Assembly: GCF_000423545.1 (NCBI RefSeq)
Contig: NZ_AUIE01000024.1
Location: forward strand, 1 to 64,000
Source: Metapseudomonas resinovorans DSM 21078
Lineage (GTDB): Bacteria > Pseudomonadota > Gammaproteobacteria > Pseudomonadales > Pseudomonadaceae
DNA length: 64,000 nt
Direction: 5' to 3'
Shown: positions 25,623-34,233 of the stretch, piece after piece
Layout of the letters: every line of letters begins with the position of its first letter
Numbering within the stretch: position 1 is the first letter of the stretch
Made by a program: the position numbers and the translations under genes
The notes under the pieces: model-generated
Databases searched by the model: none
Told to the model about the DNA's origin: nothing
The model's input: the letters and a program-made list of their open reading frames with translations, nothing else

Positions 25623-27521
25623 TCAGGCCGAGAGTTCCACCAGCAGCTTGTTCAGGCGGCGCACGTAGGCGGCCGGGTCCTTCAGGCTGTCGCCGGCGGC
25701 GAGGGCGGCCTGGTCGAAGAGGATGTGGGACAGCTCGCCAAAGCGGTCCTCGTCCTGCTCGCCATCCAGCTTCTCGATCAGCGGGTGGGCCGGGTTGATC
25801 TCGAAGATCGGCTTGGAGTCCGGCACCTTTTGGCCACTGGCCTCGAGGATCTGGCGCATCTGCAGGCCCAGATCCTGTTCGCCGATGGCGAGGATCGCCG
25901 GGGAGTCAGTCAGTCGGTGGGAAACGCGCACTTCGCTGACTTGCTCGTCCAGCACCTTCTTCAGGCGCTCGATCAGGCCTTCCTTGGTCTTGGCGACTTC
26001 TTCCTGGGCCTTCTTGTCCTCTTCCGAGTCCAACTTGCCCAGGTCCAGGTCACCGCGGGCGACATCCACGAAACCCTTGCCGTCGAAGTCGGACAGGTAG
26101 CTCATCAGCCACTCGTCGATACGGTCGGTGAGCAGCAGCACTTCGATGCCTTTCTTGCGGAAGACTTCCAGGTGCGGGCTGTTCTTGACCTGCGAATAGC
26201 TCTCGCCGGTGAGGAAGTAGATCTTGTCCTGGCCTTCTTTCATGCGGCCGATGTAGTCGGCAAGGGAAACACTCTGCTCACCGGATGCATCCTGAGTGGA
26301 GGCGAAGCGCAGCAGGCCGGCGATTTTCTCTTTGTTGGCGAAGTCCTCGGCCGGGCCTTCTTTCAGCACCTGACCGAAGTTGGTCCAGAAGCCCTTGTAC
26401 TGCTCGGGTTCGTTCTTGGCTAGTTTCTCCAGCATGTCCAGCACGCGCTTGGTCAGGGCCGACTTCATGGAGTCGATCACCGGACCCGACTGCAGGATTT
26501 CGCGGGAGACGTTCAACGACAAGTCATTGGAGTCCACGACGCCCTTGATGAAACGCAGGTAGAGCGGCAGGAACTGTTCTGCCTGGTCCATGATGAACAC
26601 GCGCTGCACATACAGCTTCAGGCCGCGCGGCGCCTCGCGGTGATACAAATCGAACGGGGCACGGGCCGGAACATAGAGCAGCGAGGTGTACTCCAGCTTG
26701 CCTTCGACCTTGTTGTGGCTCCAGGACAGCGGGTTCTCGAAGTCATGGGCAACGTGCTTGTAGAACTCCTGGTACTCCTCGTCCTTGACCTCGGTACGCG
26801 GGCGAGTCCAGAGCGCGCTGGCGCGGTTGACGGTTTCCCACTCCTGCTCGGCGGGCGCATCTTCGCCGTGGTGTTCTTTCGGCAGTTCGATGGGCAGGGC
26901 GATGTGGTCGGAGTATTTCTTGATGACGTTACGCAGACGCCAGCCATCGGCGAACTCCTCTTCGCCACTCTTCAGGTGCAGGACGATGCGGGTGCCACGC
27001 TCTGCCTTGTCGACAGTGGCGATGTCGAACTCGCCCTCGCCTTGCGACGACCAGTGCACGCCTTCGCTCGCCGACAGACCGGCGCGGCGGGTGAACACGT
27101 CTACCTTGTCGGCGACGATGAAGGCGGAATAGAAGCCCACGCCGAACTGACCGATGAGGTGGGAGTCCTTCTTCTGGTCGCCGGAAAGGTTCTTCAGGAA
27201 GTCGGCGGTGCCGGACTTGGCAATGGTGCCCAGGTGCGCGATCACCTCATCGCGGCTCATGCCGATGCCGTTGTCTTCGAGGGTGATGGTGCGAGCGTCC
27301 TTGTCGAAGCTGACGCGGATCTTCAGCTCGGCGCCGCCTTCCAGCAGCTCGGGCTTGGCCAGCGCTTCGAAGCGCAGCTTGTCGGCAGCATCGGAGGCGT
27401 TGGAAATCAGCTCGCGGAGGAAGATTTCCTTGTTGGAATACAGGGAATGGATCATCAGGTGAAGCAGTTGCTTCACCTCGGTCTGGAAGCCCAGGGTTTC
27501 TTTTTGAGTTTCCACACTCAT
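25623..27521 (-). CDS. htpG: Molecular chaperone HtpG (Hsp90)
   Basis: The protein has 632 residues, the full bacterial Hsp90 length. The N-terminal ATPase domain carries [31 protein letters not shown] and [16 protein letters not shown]; the middle domain includes the catalytic-loop NVSREILQ motif; the C-terminal dimerisation domain ends in the normal family sequence. It refolds client proteins with DnaK in the cytoplasm. A clear heat-shock promoter lies 56-83 bp upstream of the start and a terminator follows the stop, so it is a monocistronic heat-shock gene. Confidence 0.98.
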   Translation of the reverse strand: MSVETQKETLGFQTEVKQLLHLMIHSLYSNKEIFLRELISNASDAADKLRFEALAKPELLEGGAELKIRVSFDKDARTITLEDNGIGMSRDEVIAHLGTIAKSGTADFLKNLSGDQKKDSHLIGQFGVGFYSAFIVADKVDVFTRRAGLSASEGVHWSSQGEGEFDIATVDKAERGTRIVLHLKSGEEEFADGWRLRNVIKKYSDHIALPIELPKEHHGEDAPAEQEWETVNRASALWTRPRTEVKDEEYQEFYKHVAHDFENPLSWSHNKVEGKLEYTSLLYVPARAPFDLYHREAPRGLKLYVQRVFIMDQAEQFLPLYLRFIKGVVDSNDLSLNVSREILQSGPVIDSMKSALTKRVLDMLEKLAKNEPEQYKGFWTNFGQVLKEGPAEDFANKEKIAGLLRFASTQDASGEQSVSLADYIGRMKEGQDKIYFLTGESYSQVKNSPHLEVFRKKGIEVLLLTDRIDEWLMSYLSDFDGKGFVDVARGDLDLGKLDSEEDKKAQEEVAKTKEGLIERLKKVLDEQVSEVRVSHRLTDSPAILAIGEQDLGLQMRQILEASGQKVPDSKPIFEINPAHPLIEKLDGEQDEDRFGELSHILFDQAALAAGDSLKDPAAYVRRLNKLLVELSA

Positions 27522-27576
27522 GGTCGTCTAACTCCACGTGGATGGTTTGAGCCGCATACGGCGGCGGATGTCATCC

Positions 27577-27604
27577 AGATGGGGGCTTCGACAAGGATTT
27601 CAAG
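27577..27604 (-). promoter_or_regulatory. Sigma-32 (RpoH) heat-shock promoter of htpG
   Basis: On the minus strand CTTGAAA (27598-27604) and CCCCATCT (27577-27584) are separated by 13 bases. The sigma-32 consensus is CTTGAAA, 11-16 bases, then CCCCATnT. Match and position before a heat-shock gene are both convincing. Confidence 0.85.
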
Positions 27605-27633
27605 TGCTTAGGAAAATCGAACAGTACTTGCCC

Positions 27634-27655
27634 GCCAATGGCACCTGCCATTGGC
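27634..27655. other. Perfect 22-bp palindrome between htpG and the upstream gene
   Basis: GCCAATGGCA and TGCCATTGGC flank a 2-base centre. It is 30 bp upstream of the htpG -35 box and 42 bp after the stop of the gene at 27697. There is no T-run, so a simple terminator is doubtful; it could be an operator or an RNA hairpin at the 3' end of the upstream transcript. Confidence 0.6.
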
Positions 27656-27696
27656 CCGGAAACAGTGAAAAGAGAAGCGCGTTTCACTCGACCGGC

Positions 27697-28941
27697 TCAG
27701 GGCTCCAGCAGCTCCACGTCGGACACCTCTTCGACATCGAAACTGAAACTGGCGGCCCCTGCCCCGCCCAGGTTACGACGAATGAGGATCCGGCCATCGC
27801 GATCCAGGCCGGCGAAGCGGCCTTCGGCGGTGCTGCCACGCACTGTGTACACGCGCATGCTGAGCTCCTGGTATTGGCTGGGGGTGTTCAGCAAACGTTG
27901 CAGCGAGAAACGCAAGCGACGATCCACCGCACCGGTGTCCGCGAGAGGCGCCAGCTCCTGCGCCACGCTAGGCGTTTCAGGCGCCACGCTGGGAGTGGTC
28001 AGTGGCGGGAAACTGTCATGGCGCACACGCCAGCCCCGGGCCTCGCTCTTGGCCAGCTGCAAGGCCAGATGCTGAACCTGGCCGTCGACACGGGCCTCCA
28101 CGTCCAGATCCAAATCGCGCGCCGGCAAGCTGACAGCTGGCAGTTGGGCCAGCTCTACGTTATGGGTGGCGAAGCGCCGCTGCAGGTAGTCACGAACCAC
28201 ATAGGCCAGGGTGTCGCGAGAGTCATAGGTGGTATCCACCCGTCCATCGCGGTAGCGCAGACGGTCGGTAAAGACCTCCAAATGGCCCGTGAGCGTAGTG
28301 GCGAACTTCGGCGGCAAGACCAGATGGAAGTCGCCGGCCAGACGGTTTGGCGCCACGGGCTGCAAGTCCAGATGCAGGGTGTAGCCACGGGGGATACGCC
28401 GGGCCTCCGGTAGTTCCTGCTCCGGTAGCAGCCAACTGATCTCGACTTCCGGTTGCGGTCCAGGGTCCTGGGGCAGCACGTCCAGGCGCAAGGCCCCCTT
28501 CGGCAGGTTGCCGACACGAATGGTCAACTCGCGACGGGCGTAGAAATCCTGCCCCTCGCGCAGGCTGAGAATGCCGTCCACCAGTTCGGCCTGTAGCGGC
28601 GAGAAACGCTGGCCGTTGAGCTCCCCGTTGAGACGGATATCCAGCTCTGACGCGGCCTGCGGCTCATCGCCCAGCCAGCGAAGGCTGATGATTGACTGCA
28701 ACCGCTCAGGGTCCTGCGCGGCCAGCATCGTCAGCCCCACCACCAGCGGAATGAAGCCCATCGCGCCCAGGGCCACAGCCTTGCGCGCGGTGCGCCAATG
28801 GTTGAGCACATAGGCCAGCGTGACCGGCGGCAACAAGCTGCCAAAGCCCCAGAGCAAACTGGTACCAAAAGCGAGCATCACCAGCCAGACCAGGCCGGTG
28901 ACGATCAGCAGCAGGCCACCAAGTATCAGTAACGCAACCAT
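27697..28941 (-). CDS. Membrane-anchored protein of unknown function (PA1595-like)
   Basis: The 414-residue protein begins with three hydrophobic segments (LLILGGLLLIVTGLVWLVML, LLWGFGSLLPPVTLAYVL and AVALGAMGFIPLVVGLTML). A long soluble part of ~330 residues follows, which should lie in the periplasm. That part looks all-beta, with repeated charged strands (LRLDVLPQDPGPQPEVEISW, DLDLDVEARVDGQVQHLALQ), and ends with an SH3-like stretch about regulating expression of a value (GRFAGLDRDGRILIRRNLGG). I recognise no catalytic motif. By position beside htpG it matches PA1595. It is alone on its strand, 40 bp from the thioesterase stop upstream. Confidence 0.7.
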   Translation of the reverse strand: MVALLILGGLLLIVTGLVWLVMLAFGTSLLWGFGSLLPPVTLAYVLNHWRTARKAVALGAMGFIPLVVGLTMLAAQDPERLQSIISLRWLGDEPQAASELDIRLNGELNGQRFSPLQAELVDGILSLREGQDFYARRELTIRVGNLPKGALRLDVLPQDPGPQPEVEISWLLPEQELPEARRIPRGYTLHLDLQPVAPNRLAGDFHLVLPPKFATTLTGHLEVFTDRLRYRDGRVDTTYDSRDTLAYVVRDYLQRRFATHNVELAQLPAVSLPARDLDLDVEARVDGQVQHLALQLAKSEARGWRVRHDSFPPLTTPSVAPETPSVAQELAPLADTGAVDRRLRFSLQRLLNTPSQYQELSMRVYTVRGSTAEGRFAGLDRDGRILIRRNLGGAGAASFSFDVEEVSDVELLEP

Positions 28942-28981
28942 CGGACTTTCCTTGAGAGCGACCGGACCCTACTGGCGCGCC

Positions 28982-29425
28982 TCAGGGCTCATCGACCTTG
29001 AAGTGGGCGCGTGCGGTGGCGATGGGTTCGGTCTGGGTGGTCTGCCAGGCGGTGATGGCGACGTTGGCGACGCGGCGGCCTTGTCGCCAGACCTGGCACT
29101 GGACGAAGGTGTCACGATAGTGTCCGGCGCGCAGGTAATCTATCGAGAAGTCGATGATTTTGGGCATATGTGGCGTGCCCATGAACATCAGCAGGTGGAG
29201 CATGGCCGCATGTTCCATGAAACCGGCGATCACACCGCCGTGGATGGCCGGCAGGGTCGGGTTGCCGATGTTGTCCTTGCTTGCTGGAAGACGGAACACC
29301 ATGTCATCCCCCAGGCGCAGGCATTCCATGCCGATCAGCTTGGCGTAGGGGATCAGGCACACCAGCGAGTCGTAGTCATTCTTCTCCTGGGCCTCGCGCA
29401 CCAGCGCGTTGAAGTCGAGGCTCAT
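28982..29425 (-). CDS. PaaI family thioesterase (second of a tandem pair)
   Basis: The protein has 147 residues with one hotdog domain. The signature is TLPAIHGGVIAGFMEHAAML (residues ~58-77), with the HGG turn and a Glu in the usual catalytic position. ATG 29425 has GGGAGGTGCAGT upstream; the longer frame is rejected. Its start overlaps the stop of the preceding thioesterase gene in an ATGA arrangement, so they are translated together and may form hetero-oligomers. Acyl- or aryl-CoA substrates are expected; none can be named. Confidence 0.87.
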   Translation of the reverse strand: MSLDFNALVREAQEKNDYDSLVCLIPYAKLIGMECLRLGDDMVFRLPASKDNIGNPTLPAIHGGVIAGFMEHAAMLHLLMFMGTPHMPKIIDFSIDYLRAGHYRDTFVQCQVWRQGRRVANVAITAWQTTQTEPIATARAHFKVDEP

Positions 29426-29877
29426 ACTGCACCTCCCTGCTTCAACTGGCCGGGCTTGCCCATGCGCATGAAGGCGCCGACCACATGGGCGATGGGTTGG
29501 GTCGGGTCGTCCTGATAGGCATAGCCACGGGTGAAGATGACATTGGGCGTCACCCGGTAACACTCGGCGAATCCGTAGACGTCCTTGTGCGGCTCGGCCG
29601 GGTGCATGTAGTCGATGCGCAGGTCCAGGGTCGGGCAGATCTCGAACTCCGGCAGTACGCAGACCGTGGAAATGCCGCAGGTGGTGTCCATCAAGGTCGT
29701 AATGGCGCCGCCGTGGATCACGCCGGTTTCCGGGTTGCCGATGATCTGTTGGCTGTAAGGCAAACGCAGGGTCAGGCCCTGGGGAGTGGCGTCATGCACG
29801 CTCAGGCCGAGCACCTGGCAGTGGCGCAACGCGGAAAGAAAGCGCTGCGACCGTTCGATAAGGGAATTGTCCGTCAT
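29422..29877 (-). CDS. PaaI family thioesterase (first of a tandem pair)
   Basis: The protein has 151 residues with one hotdog domain. The signature is NPETGVIHGGAITTLMDTTC (~residues 48-67), with Asp rather than Glu in the helix position where the downstream paralogue has Glu, the two known alternatives in this family. It precedes and overlaps the second thioesterase gene by 4 bp. The two proteins share the fold but are diverged, so they are old duplicates, not recent ones. In P. aeruginosa the same pair lies at PA1593-PA1594 by position. It is divergent from the lipoprotein gene. Confidence 0.87.
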   Translation of the reverse strand: MTDNSLIERSQRFLSALRHCQVLGLSVHDATPQGLTLRLPYSQQIIGNPETGVIHGGAITTLMDTTCGISTVCVLPEFEICPTLDLRIDYMHPAEPHKDVYGFAECYRVTPNVIFTRGYAYQDDPTQPIAHVVGAFMRMGKPGQLKQGGAV

Positions 29878-30046
29878 GACTGCAACCTTGGCGGAAAGTG
29901 GGCAAAGTGCTAAATGATACCCTGACGGACGCGCCTACGCCGTGGCCAAGCGTTCGGGTAAGGCTTTTTGCATTAAGCACGGAACTTAGAAACAGGTCAC
30001 AAACTCCAACGCCTATCGATGAGGAAAAGCCACACATGGAGGCTCA

Positions 30047-30274
30047 ATGATGAAGAAAACCCTGTCTCTCGCCCTGCTCCTGGCCGCTAGCCTTGGTCTC
30101 GCTGCCTGCGACAAGAAGGAAGAGGCCCAGGCACCGGCTGCACCGGCGACCGAATCCCAGCCGAGCGCACCGGCCCCAGCCCCGACTCCGGCTCCGGAAG
30201 CCGCCCCGGCTCCGAGCGCACCCGCCGCTCCGGCCGCTCCGGAGACTGCACCGACCGAGGAGCAGAGCCAGTAA
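30047..30274 (+). CDS. Small proline/alanine-rich lipoprotein
   Basis: The protein has 75 residues. A lipoprotein signal peptide ends in the lipobox LGLAAC, with Cys22 as the lipidated residue followed by DKKEE. The rest is a low-complexity PA-rich tail (APAPAPTPAPEAAPAP), probably an extended linker without a folded domain. The Asp at position +2 after the cysteine is the inner-membrane retention signal in enterics, although the rule is weaker in Pseudomonas, where +3/+4 residues matter. GGAGGCTCA precedes the ATG. A strong terminator follows. The function is unknown. Confidence 0.8.
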   Translation: MMKKTLSLALLLAASLGLAACDKKEEAQAPAAPATESQPSAPAPAPTPAPEAAPAPSAPAAPAAPETAPTEEQSQ

Positions 30275-30290
30275 ACTCCTGGCAATAGCT

Positions 30291-30323
30291 ACGACAAGGC
30301 CCGCATTGCGCGGGCCTTGTCGT
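30291..30323 (+). terminator. Bidirectional hairpin terminator after the lipoprotein gene
   Basis: A perfect 14-bp stem (ACGACAAGGCCCGC and its complement) with a 5-base loop lies 16 bp after the lipoprotein stop, 10 bp before the convergent MAPEG gene ends. It can serve both genes. Confidence 0.85.
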
Positions 30324-30332
30324 TTCCGTGGG

Positions 30333-30722
30333 TCAGAGCGCCGGACTGAGCATCAACAACAGGCAGCAGACCAGGCCGACGACCCAGACCAAGCTGCGCA
30401 GGGTGGCCTTGTCGTTCCAATAGAGGAACAGGTAGAGCACGCGCGACACGATGAAGATGATCGCCAGCAGGTCGACGAAGTAGCCGTGGGTCTGGGTGAC
30501 ATGGGACATGAGCACACCGGCGGCGAACAGCGGGAAAATCTCGATGCTGTTCTGATGCGCCGCCACAGCCCGCGCACCGAAACCCGTCAACCGTGCCTGC
30601 TGCGCACGTGGATGACGGTTGTCGTAGCCCCTGCCCTCTTCACGCATGGCCTTGGCCACGGGAATCTTCGCCAGGTAGATGAGCAGGGCCGAGAAGAACA
30701 GGCACCAGAAAGGAATACTCAT
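30333..30722 (-). CDS. MAPEG family membrane protein
   Basis: The 129-residue protein has four membrane helices. The region NRHPRAQQARLTGFGARAVA then AHQNSIEIFPLFAAGVL is the MAPEG signature (membrane-associated proteins in eicosanoid and glutathione metabolism), with the conserved N/E/R residues that bind glutathione in eukaryotic members. Bacterial members are mostly uncharacterised, some with glutathione transferase activity. ATG 30722 overlaps the stop of the DUF599 gene (ATGA), so they are co-translated; the frame continues upstream but that part overlaps DUF599 and is rejected. Confidence 0.88.
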   Translation of the reverse strand: MSIPFWCLFFSALLIYLAKIPVAKAMREEGRGYDNRHPRAQQARLTGFGARAVAAHQNSIEIFPLFAAGVLMSHVTQTHGYFVDLLAIIFIVSRVLYLFLYWNDKATLRSLVWVVGLVCCLLLMLSPAL

Positions 30723-31453
30723 TCGACCTTCTCCTTGGGCGCTTCCAGCGCGTGAGTTGGGGTGTAGACCATCACATCCAGCACATCGGAATGGAATTCG
30801 CGGCGGTACAGCACCAGCACAACACCCGTGGTCGCAATGATGAAAAACCAGGGATTGATGAACCAGGCCAGCATGGCCAAGCCGAAATAGTAGCTGCGCA
30901 AGCCGAAGTTGAATTGGTTGGCCGCCAGGGAAATCACTCGCGCGGTACGCTCGGCGAAGGCCTTCCTCTCCTGCTCGCTGACGTGTTTCTCTCCGATCAT
31001 CGGCGCCGATCCCACGAGGATGGCGGCAAAGTTGTACTGACGCATGCACCAACTGAAGGTGAAGAAGGCGTAGACGAAGACGACGGCGAGACCCAACAGC
31101 TTCAACTCGGAAATACTGCGGCTGGCAGCCTGCACGAACGGCAGGTCGGCCAGCACCGACACCGCGCGATCAGTGGATCCGAACACCGTGAGAATGCCGG
31201 CCAGGATAATCAGGGTACTGGAGGCGAAGAACGAGGCATTGCGCTCAAGGTTTCCGATCACACTGGCGTCGGCGATACGGTTGTCGCGCAGCAACAGGCG
31301 ACGCATCCAGTCCTCGCGGTAGAGATGCAGGACCGAAGCCAGGCAGGCGGTGTCCTTGCCCTTCCAGATGGCGTAGCGGGTGTACCCCACCCAGCAGGTA
31401 ATGAACCAGAGAATGGCCACCAGATGAGGCCAGTTGCGCAGAATGGTCGACAT
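30719..31453 (-). CDS. DUF599 domain-containing inner-membrane protein
   Basis: The protein has 244 residues with four membrane helices (~10-28, ~75-93, ~115-135, ~195-225). The motif FTFSWCMRQYNFAAILVGSAP near residue 135 and AANQFNFGLRSYYFGLAMLAW near 185 are those of DUF599 proteins. The function is unknown. It is the first gene of a two-gene unit with the MAPEG protein. The 272-bp region behind it (31454-31725) holds no gene, only the braB terminator at its far end. Confidence 0.85.
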   Translation of the reverse strand: MSTILRNWPHLVAILWFITCWVGYTRYAIWKGKDTACLASVLHLYREDWMRRLLLRDNRIADASVIGNLERNASFFASSTLIILAGILTVFGSTDRAVSVLADLPFVQAASRSISELKLLGLAVVFVYAFFTFSWCMRQYNFAAILVGSAPMIGEKHVSEQERKAFAERTARVISLAANQFNFGLRSYYFGLAMLAWFINPWFFIIATTGVVLVLYRREFHSDVLDVMVYTPTHALEAPKEKVE

Positions 31454-31686
31454 GCAAATTCCTTGTAAGAACGCGGCGAATTATAGCGATCCATGGCCAT
31501 GACAACACGACACCTGCAATGCACTACCAAGCGGAAACGCGCTGGTCATTCGACCGGTATCCGGGCCGGCAAGCTGCGCCGGGAGACCTGAGCGGACGGA
31601 ACTCCTGAAGTGGGATTCCGGCGCACTTTACGAGACCCGATGGCAAAGCAAGCGCCTCTCCTCCCCGTTAACCCAGCGCCACGAAA

Positions 31687-31708
31687 AAGGCCGCCCTTCG
31701 GCGGCCTT
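31687..31708 (-). terminator. Terminator of braB
   Basis: On the minus strand AAGGCCGCC, a 4-base loop and GGCGGCCTT run directly into TTTTTC, about 17 bp after the braB stop: a rho-independent terminator. Confidence 0.9.
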
Positions 31709-31725
31709 CCTCGATCCAGCAACGG

Positions 31726-33039
31726 TCAGACCGGGCTGGCGACAGCGCGTCCCATAAGACGGTCGGCCACTATCGAGATTCCCAGGACAACCAGCACCGG
31801 CACCAGCCAGCCGAGGCTTTGGTGGGCCAGTGGCATCTGGCCAAAGAGCGCAGGAACAACGTCTTTGAACCCTGCGGCTGCGAAGCCATCGGCCACGCCG
31901 AAGACCAGTGCGATGGACATTGTCGGGACGAAGACACGACGTGGGTCGACCCAGAGCGCATCCAGCAGGCTAAGGGCAATGAGGACGATGGCCAGCGGGT
32001 AAAGCCCCACGAGCACCGGCACCGACAGACTGATGAGTTGAGTCAGGCCCTGGTTGGCCACCAGCAGGCTGAACAGACCAAACGCCAGGACCACCGTGCG
32101 ATAGGAGAATGGCAGCAACTTGCTGAAGAACTCGCCACAGGCGGTGAGCAGGCCGACCGCGGTGGTCAGGCAGGCCAGGGTGATGACCACGGCCAACAGC
32201 AGACTGCCCGCAGTGCCGAAGGTGTGTTGCACATAGGCAGTGAGGATCTGCACACCGTTCTGCGCTTCGCCGGCGATACCCTGGCTGGTCGCGCCAAGGT
32301 AAAACAGCGCCAGGTAAACCAGCGACAGGCCAAGAGCGGCGATGGCACCAGCTATCACGGAGTAGCGGGTCACCAGTCGCGGGTCCTGGACGCCGCGGTC
32401 GCGAATCGCGGTGGCAATCACGATACCGAAGACCAGGGCGCCAAGCGTGTCCATGGTCAGGTAGCCCTGCAGGAAGCCCTGAACGAAGGGAGCGGCCTGA
32501 TAGTCGGCAGCTGAAGTGCCGATAGTCCCGGCGGGGGCGAACAGCGCGGCGCCACCCAGCACCAACAGTGCCGAAAGCAGAACCGGCGTGATGAATTTAC
32601 CGATGCTATCCACCAGTTTGCCCGGGTTCAGGGCAAGGAAGAGCACGGCAGCGAAATAGGCAGCGCTGTAGAGGAACAGGGCAACGCCGCTATCGCCGGT
32701 GAAGGGGGCAACGCCCATTTCAAAGGACACCACAGCGGTTCGCGGAGTCGCGAACAGCGGGCCAATGGCCAGATACACGGCAACTGCCAGGAGTACGCCG
32801 GCACGCTTACCGAGCGGCGCGGTCAAGCGGTCCATCCCACCCCCTACGCGAGCCAGGGCGACGACGGTCAGCAGCGGCAAGCCAACACCCGTCAGGAGAA
32901 AGCCCAGCGCAGCACGCCAGACGTTATCACCCGCAGCCATGCCAGCGCTGGGTGGGAAGATGATGTTTCCTGCGCCAAGGAAAAGCGCAAAGGTCATAAA
33001 ACCAAGGGCAACGAGGTCCGAGCCTTTCAATCGAATCAT
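31726..33039 (-). CDS. braB: Branched-chain amino acid/Na+ symporter (LIVCS family)
   Basis: The protein has 437 residues from ATG 33039, with about twelve membrane helices. The N-terminal motif MTFALFLGAGNIIFPPSAGM and FATPRTAVVSFEMGVAPF are diagnostic of the BrnQ/BraB/BraZ family, which imports leucine, isoleucine and valine with Na+. The name braB is based on length and its place next to the suc cluster, where P. aeruginosa carries braB (PA1590). A GTG five codons upstream is the alternative start; neither has a good Shine-Dalgarno sequence, which suggests control at translation. A 7-bp hairpin lies in the leader. Confidence 0.9.
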   Translation of the reverse strand: MIRLKGSDLVALGFMTFALFLGAGNIIFPPSAGMAAGDNVWRAALGFLLTGVGLPLLTVVALARVGGGMDRLTAPLGKRAGVLLAVAVYLAIGPLFATPRTAVVSFEMGVAPFTGDSGVALFLYSAAYFAAVLFLALNPGKLVDSIGKFITPVLLSALLVLGGAALFAPAGTIGTSAADYQAAPFVQGFLQGYLTMDTLGALVFGIVIATAIRDRGVQDPRLVTRYSVIAGAIAALGLSLVYLALFYLGATSQGIAGEAQNGVQILTAYVQHTFGTAGSLLLAVVITLACLTTAVGLLTACGEFFSKLLPFSYRTVVLAFGLFSLLVANQGLTQLISLSVPVLVGLYPLAIVLIALSLLDALWVDPRRVFVPTMSIALVFGVADGFAAAGFKDVVPALFGQMPLAHQSLGWLVPVLVVLGISIVADRLMGRAVASPV

Positions 33040-33080
33040 GAGGGGAAGTACCACAGGCAGAATTTCATACGTTCCGAAGG

Positions 33081-33104
33081 GTTTCCCTTGGGGTTTGGGG
33101 AAAC
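33081..33104. promoter_or_regulatory. Hairpin in the braB leader
   Basis: GTTTCCC (33081-33087) and GGGAAAC (33098-33104) form a 7-bp stem 42 bp before the chosen braB start. It could be part of an RNA control element or an operator. The remainder of the 291-bp region 33055-33345 holds the suc terminator and no gene. Confidence 0.35.
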
Positions 33105-33302
33105 GTCATCCATCCGTTTGGGATTGATCGCTGTTGCCCGCCTCGGCTCTTTTGAAGCTGGGGAAGCGGGATAGGTGCAACCCTACCGATTTTACTGTGC
33201 CAAGCGCCTGACGTGGATCAGGCTGTCGGAGTAGCAACCATTTCTGTCGCTTAACCGACAAGCGGTTTCACCAAGCGAGAAAAAGGTTGCACCAGAAAAG
33301 AC

Positions 33303-33328
33303 AAAGGCCACCCCGAGGGGTGGCCTTT
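33303..33328 (-). terminator. Terminator of the sdh-suc cluster
   Basis: The arms AAAGGCCACCCC and GGGGTGGCCTTT lie 18 bp beyond the sucD stop on its 3' side; on the minus strand the stem is followed by TGTCTTTTC. It marks the end of the cluster and sits between sucD and braB. Confidence 0.85.
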
Positions 33329-33345
33329 GCTTGCTTCAAGATGCC

Positions 33346-34233
33346 TTAGGCGTTCTTGACTTCCCAACCGGTCAGCTCAGCCAGGGCTTTGCCGATATCA
33401 GCCAGGGAACGCACGGTTTTCACACCAGCATCCTGCAGAGCAGCGAACTTCTCGTCCGCAGTGCCCTTGCCGCCGGAGATGATGGCGCCAGCGTGGCCCA
33501 TGCGCTTGCCCGGAGGGGCAGTCACACCAGCGATGTAGGACACCACCGGCTTGGTCACGTTTGCCTTGATGAAGGCAGCAGCTTCTTCTTCAGCGGAACC
33601 GCCGATCTCGCCGATCATGACGATGGCTTCGGTCTGCGGGTCTTCCTGGAACAGCTTCAGGATGTCGATGAAGTTGGAGCCCGGGATCGGGTCACCGCCG
33701 ATGCCCACGCAAGTGGACTGGCCGAAGCCGGCGTCGGTGGTCTGCTTCACGGCTTCATAGGTCAGGGTGCCGGAACGCGACACGATGCCTACTTTGCCCG
33801 GCAGGTGGATGTGACCCGGCATGATACCGATCTTGCACTCGCCGGGAGTGATCACGCCCGGGCAGTTCGGGCCGATCAGGCGTACGCCCAGCTCGTCACA
33901 CTTGACCTTGGCGTCCAGCATGTCGAGGGTCGGGATGCCTTCGGTGATGCAAACGATCAGCTTGATGCCGCCGTTGGCCGCTTCCAGGATCGAGTCTTTG
34001 CAGAAGGGAGCCGGAACGTAGATGACCGAAGCTTCGGCGCCAGTGGCTTCAACGGCTTCCTTGACGGTGTTGAACACCGGCAGGCCCAGGTGGGTGGTGC
34101 CGCCCTTGCCGGGGGTCACGCCGCCAACCATCTTGGTGCCGTAGGCGATGGCTTGTTCGGAGTGGAAAGTACCCTGGCTACCGGTGAAGCCTTGGCAGAT
34201 GACTTTGGTGTCTTTGTTGATCAGGACGCTCAT
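33346..34233 (-). CDS. sucD: Succinyl-CoA synthetase alpha subunit
   Basis: The protein has 295 residues. The CoA-binding N-terminal domain has [15 protein letters not shown] and [18 protein letters not shown]. The ligase domain has [13 protein letters not shown] and the phosphohistidine motif [14 protein letters not shown] (His near 247). With SucC it converts succinyl-CoA to succinate with nucleotide phosphorylation in the TCA cycle. Its ATG overlaps the sucC stop by one base (TAATG), so the two subunits are made in equal amounts. It is the last gene of the cluster and is followed by a terminator. Confidence 0.98.
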   Translation of the reverse strand: MSVLINKDTKVICQGFTGSQGTFHSEQAIAYGTKMVGGVTPGKGGTTHLGLPVFNTVKEAVEATGAEASVIYVPAPFCKDSILEAANGGIKLIVCITEGIPTLDMLDAKVKCDELGVRLIGPNCPGVITPGECKIGIMPGHIHLPGKVGIVSRSGTLTYEAVKQTTDAGFGQSTCVGIGGDPIPGSNFIDILKLFQEDPQTEAIVMIGEIGGSAEEEAAAFIKANVTKPVVSYIAGVTAPPGKRMGHAGAIISGGKGTADEKFAALQDAGVKTVRSLADIGKALAELTGWEVKNA

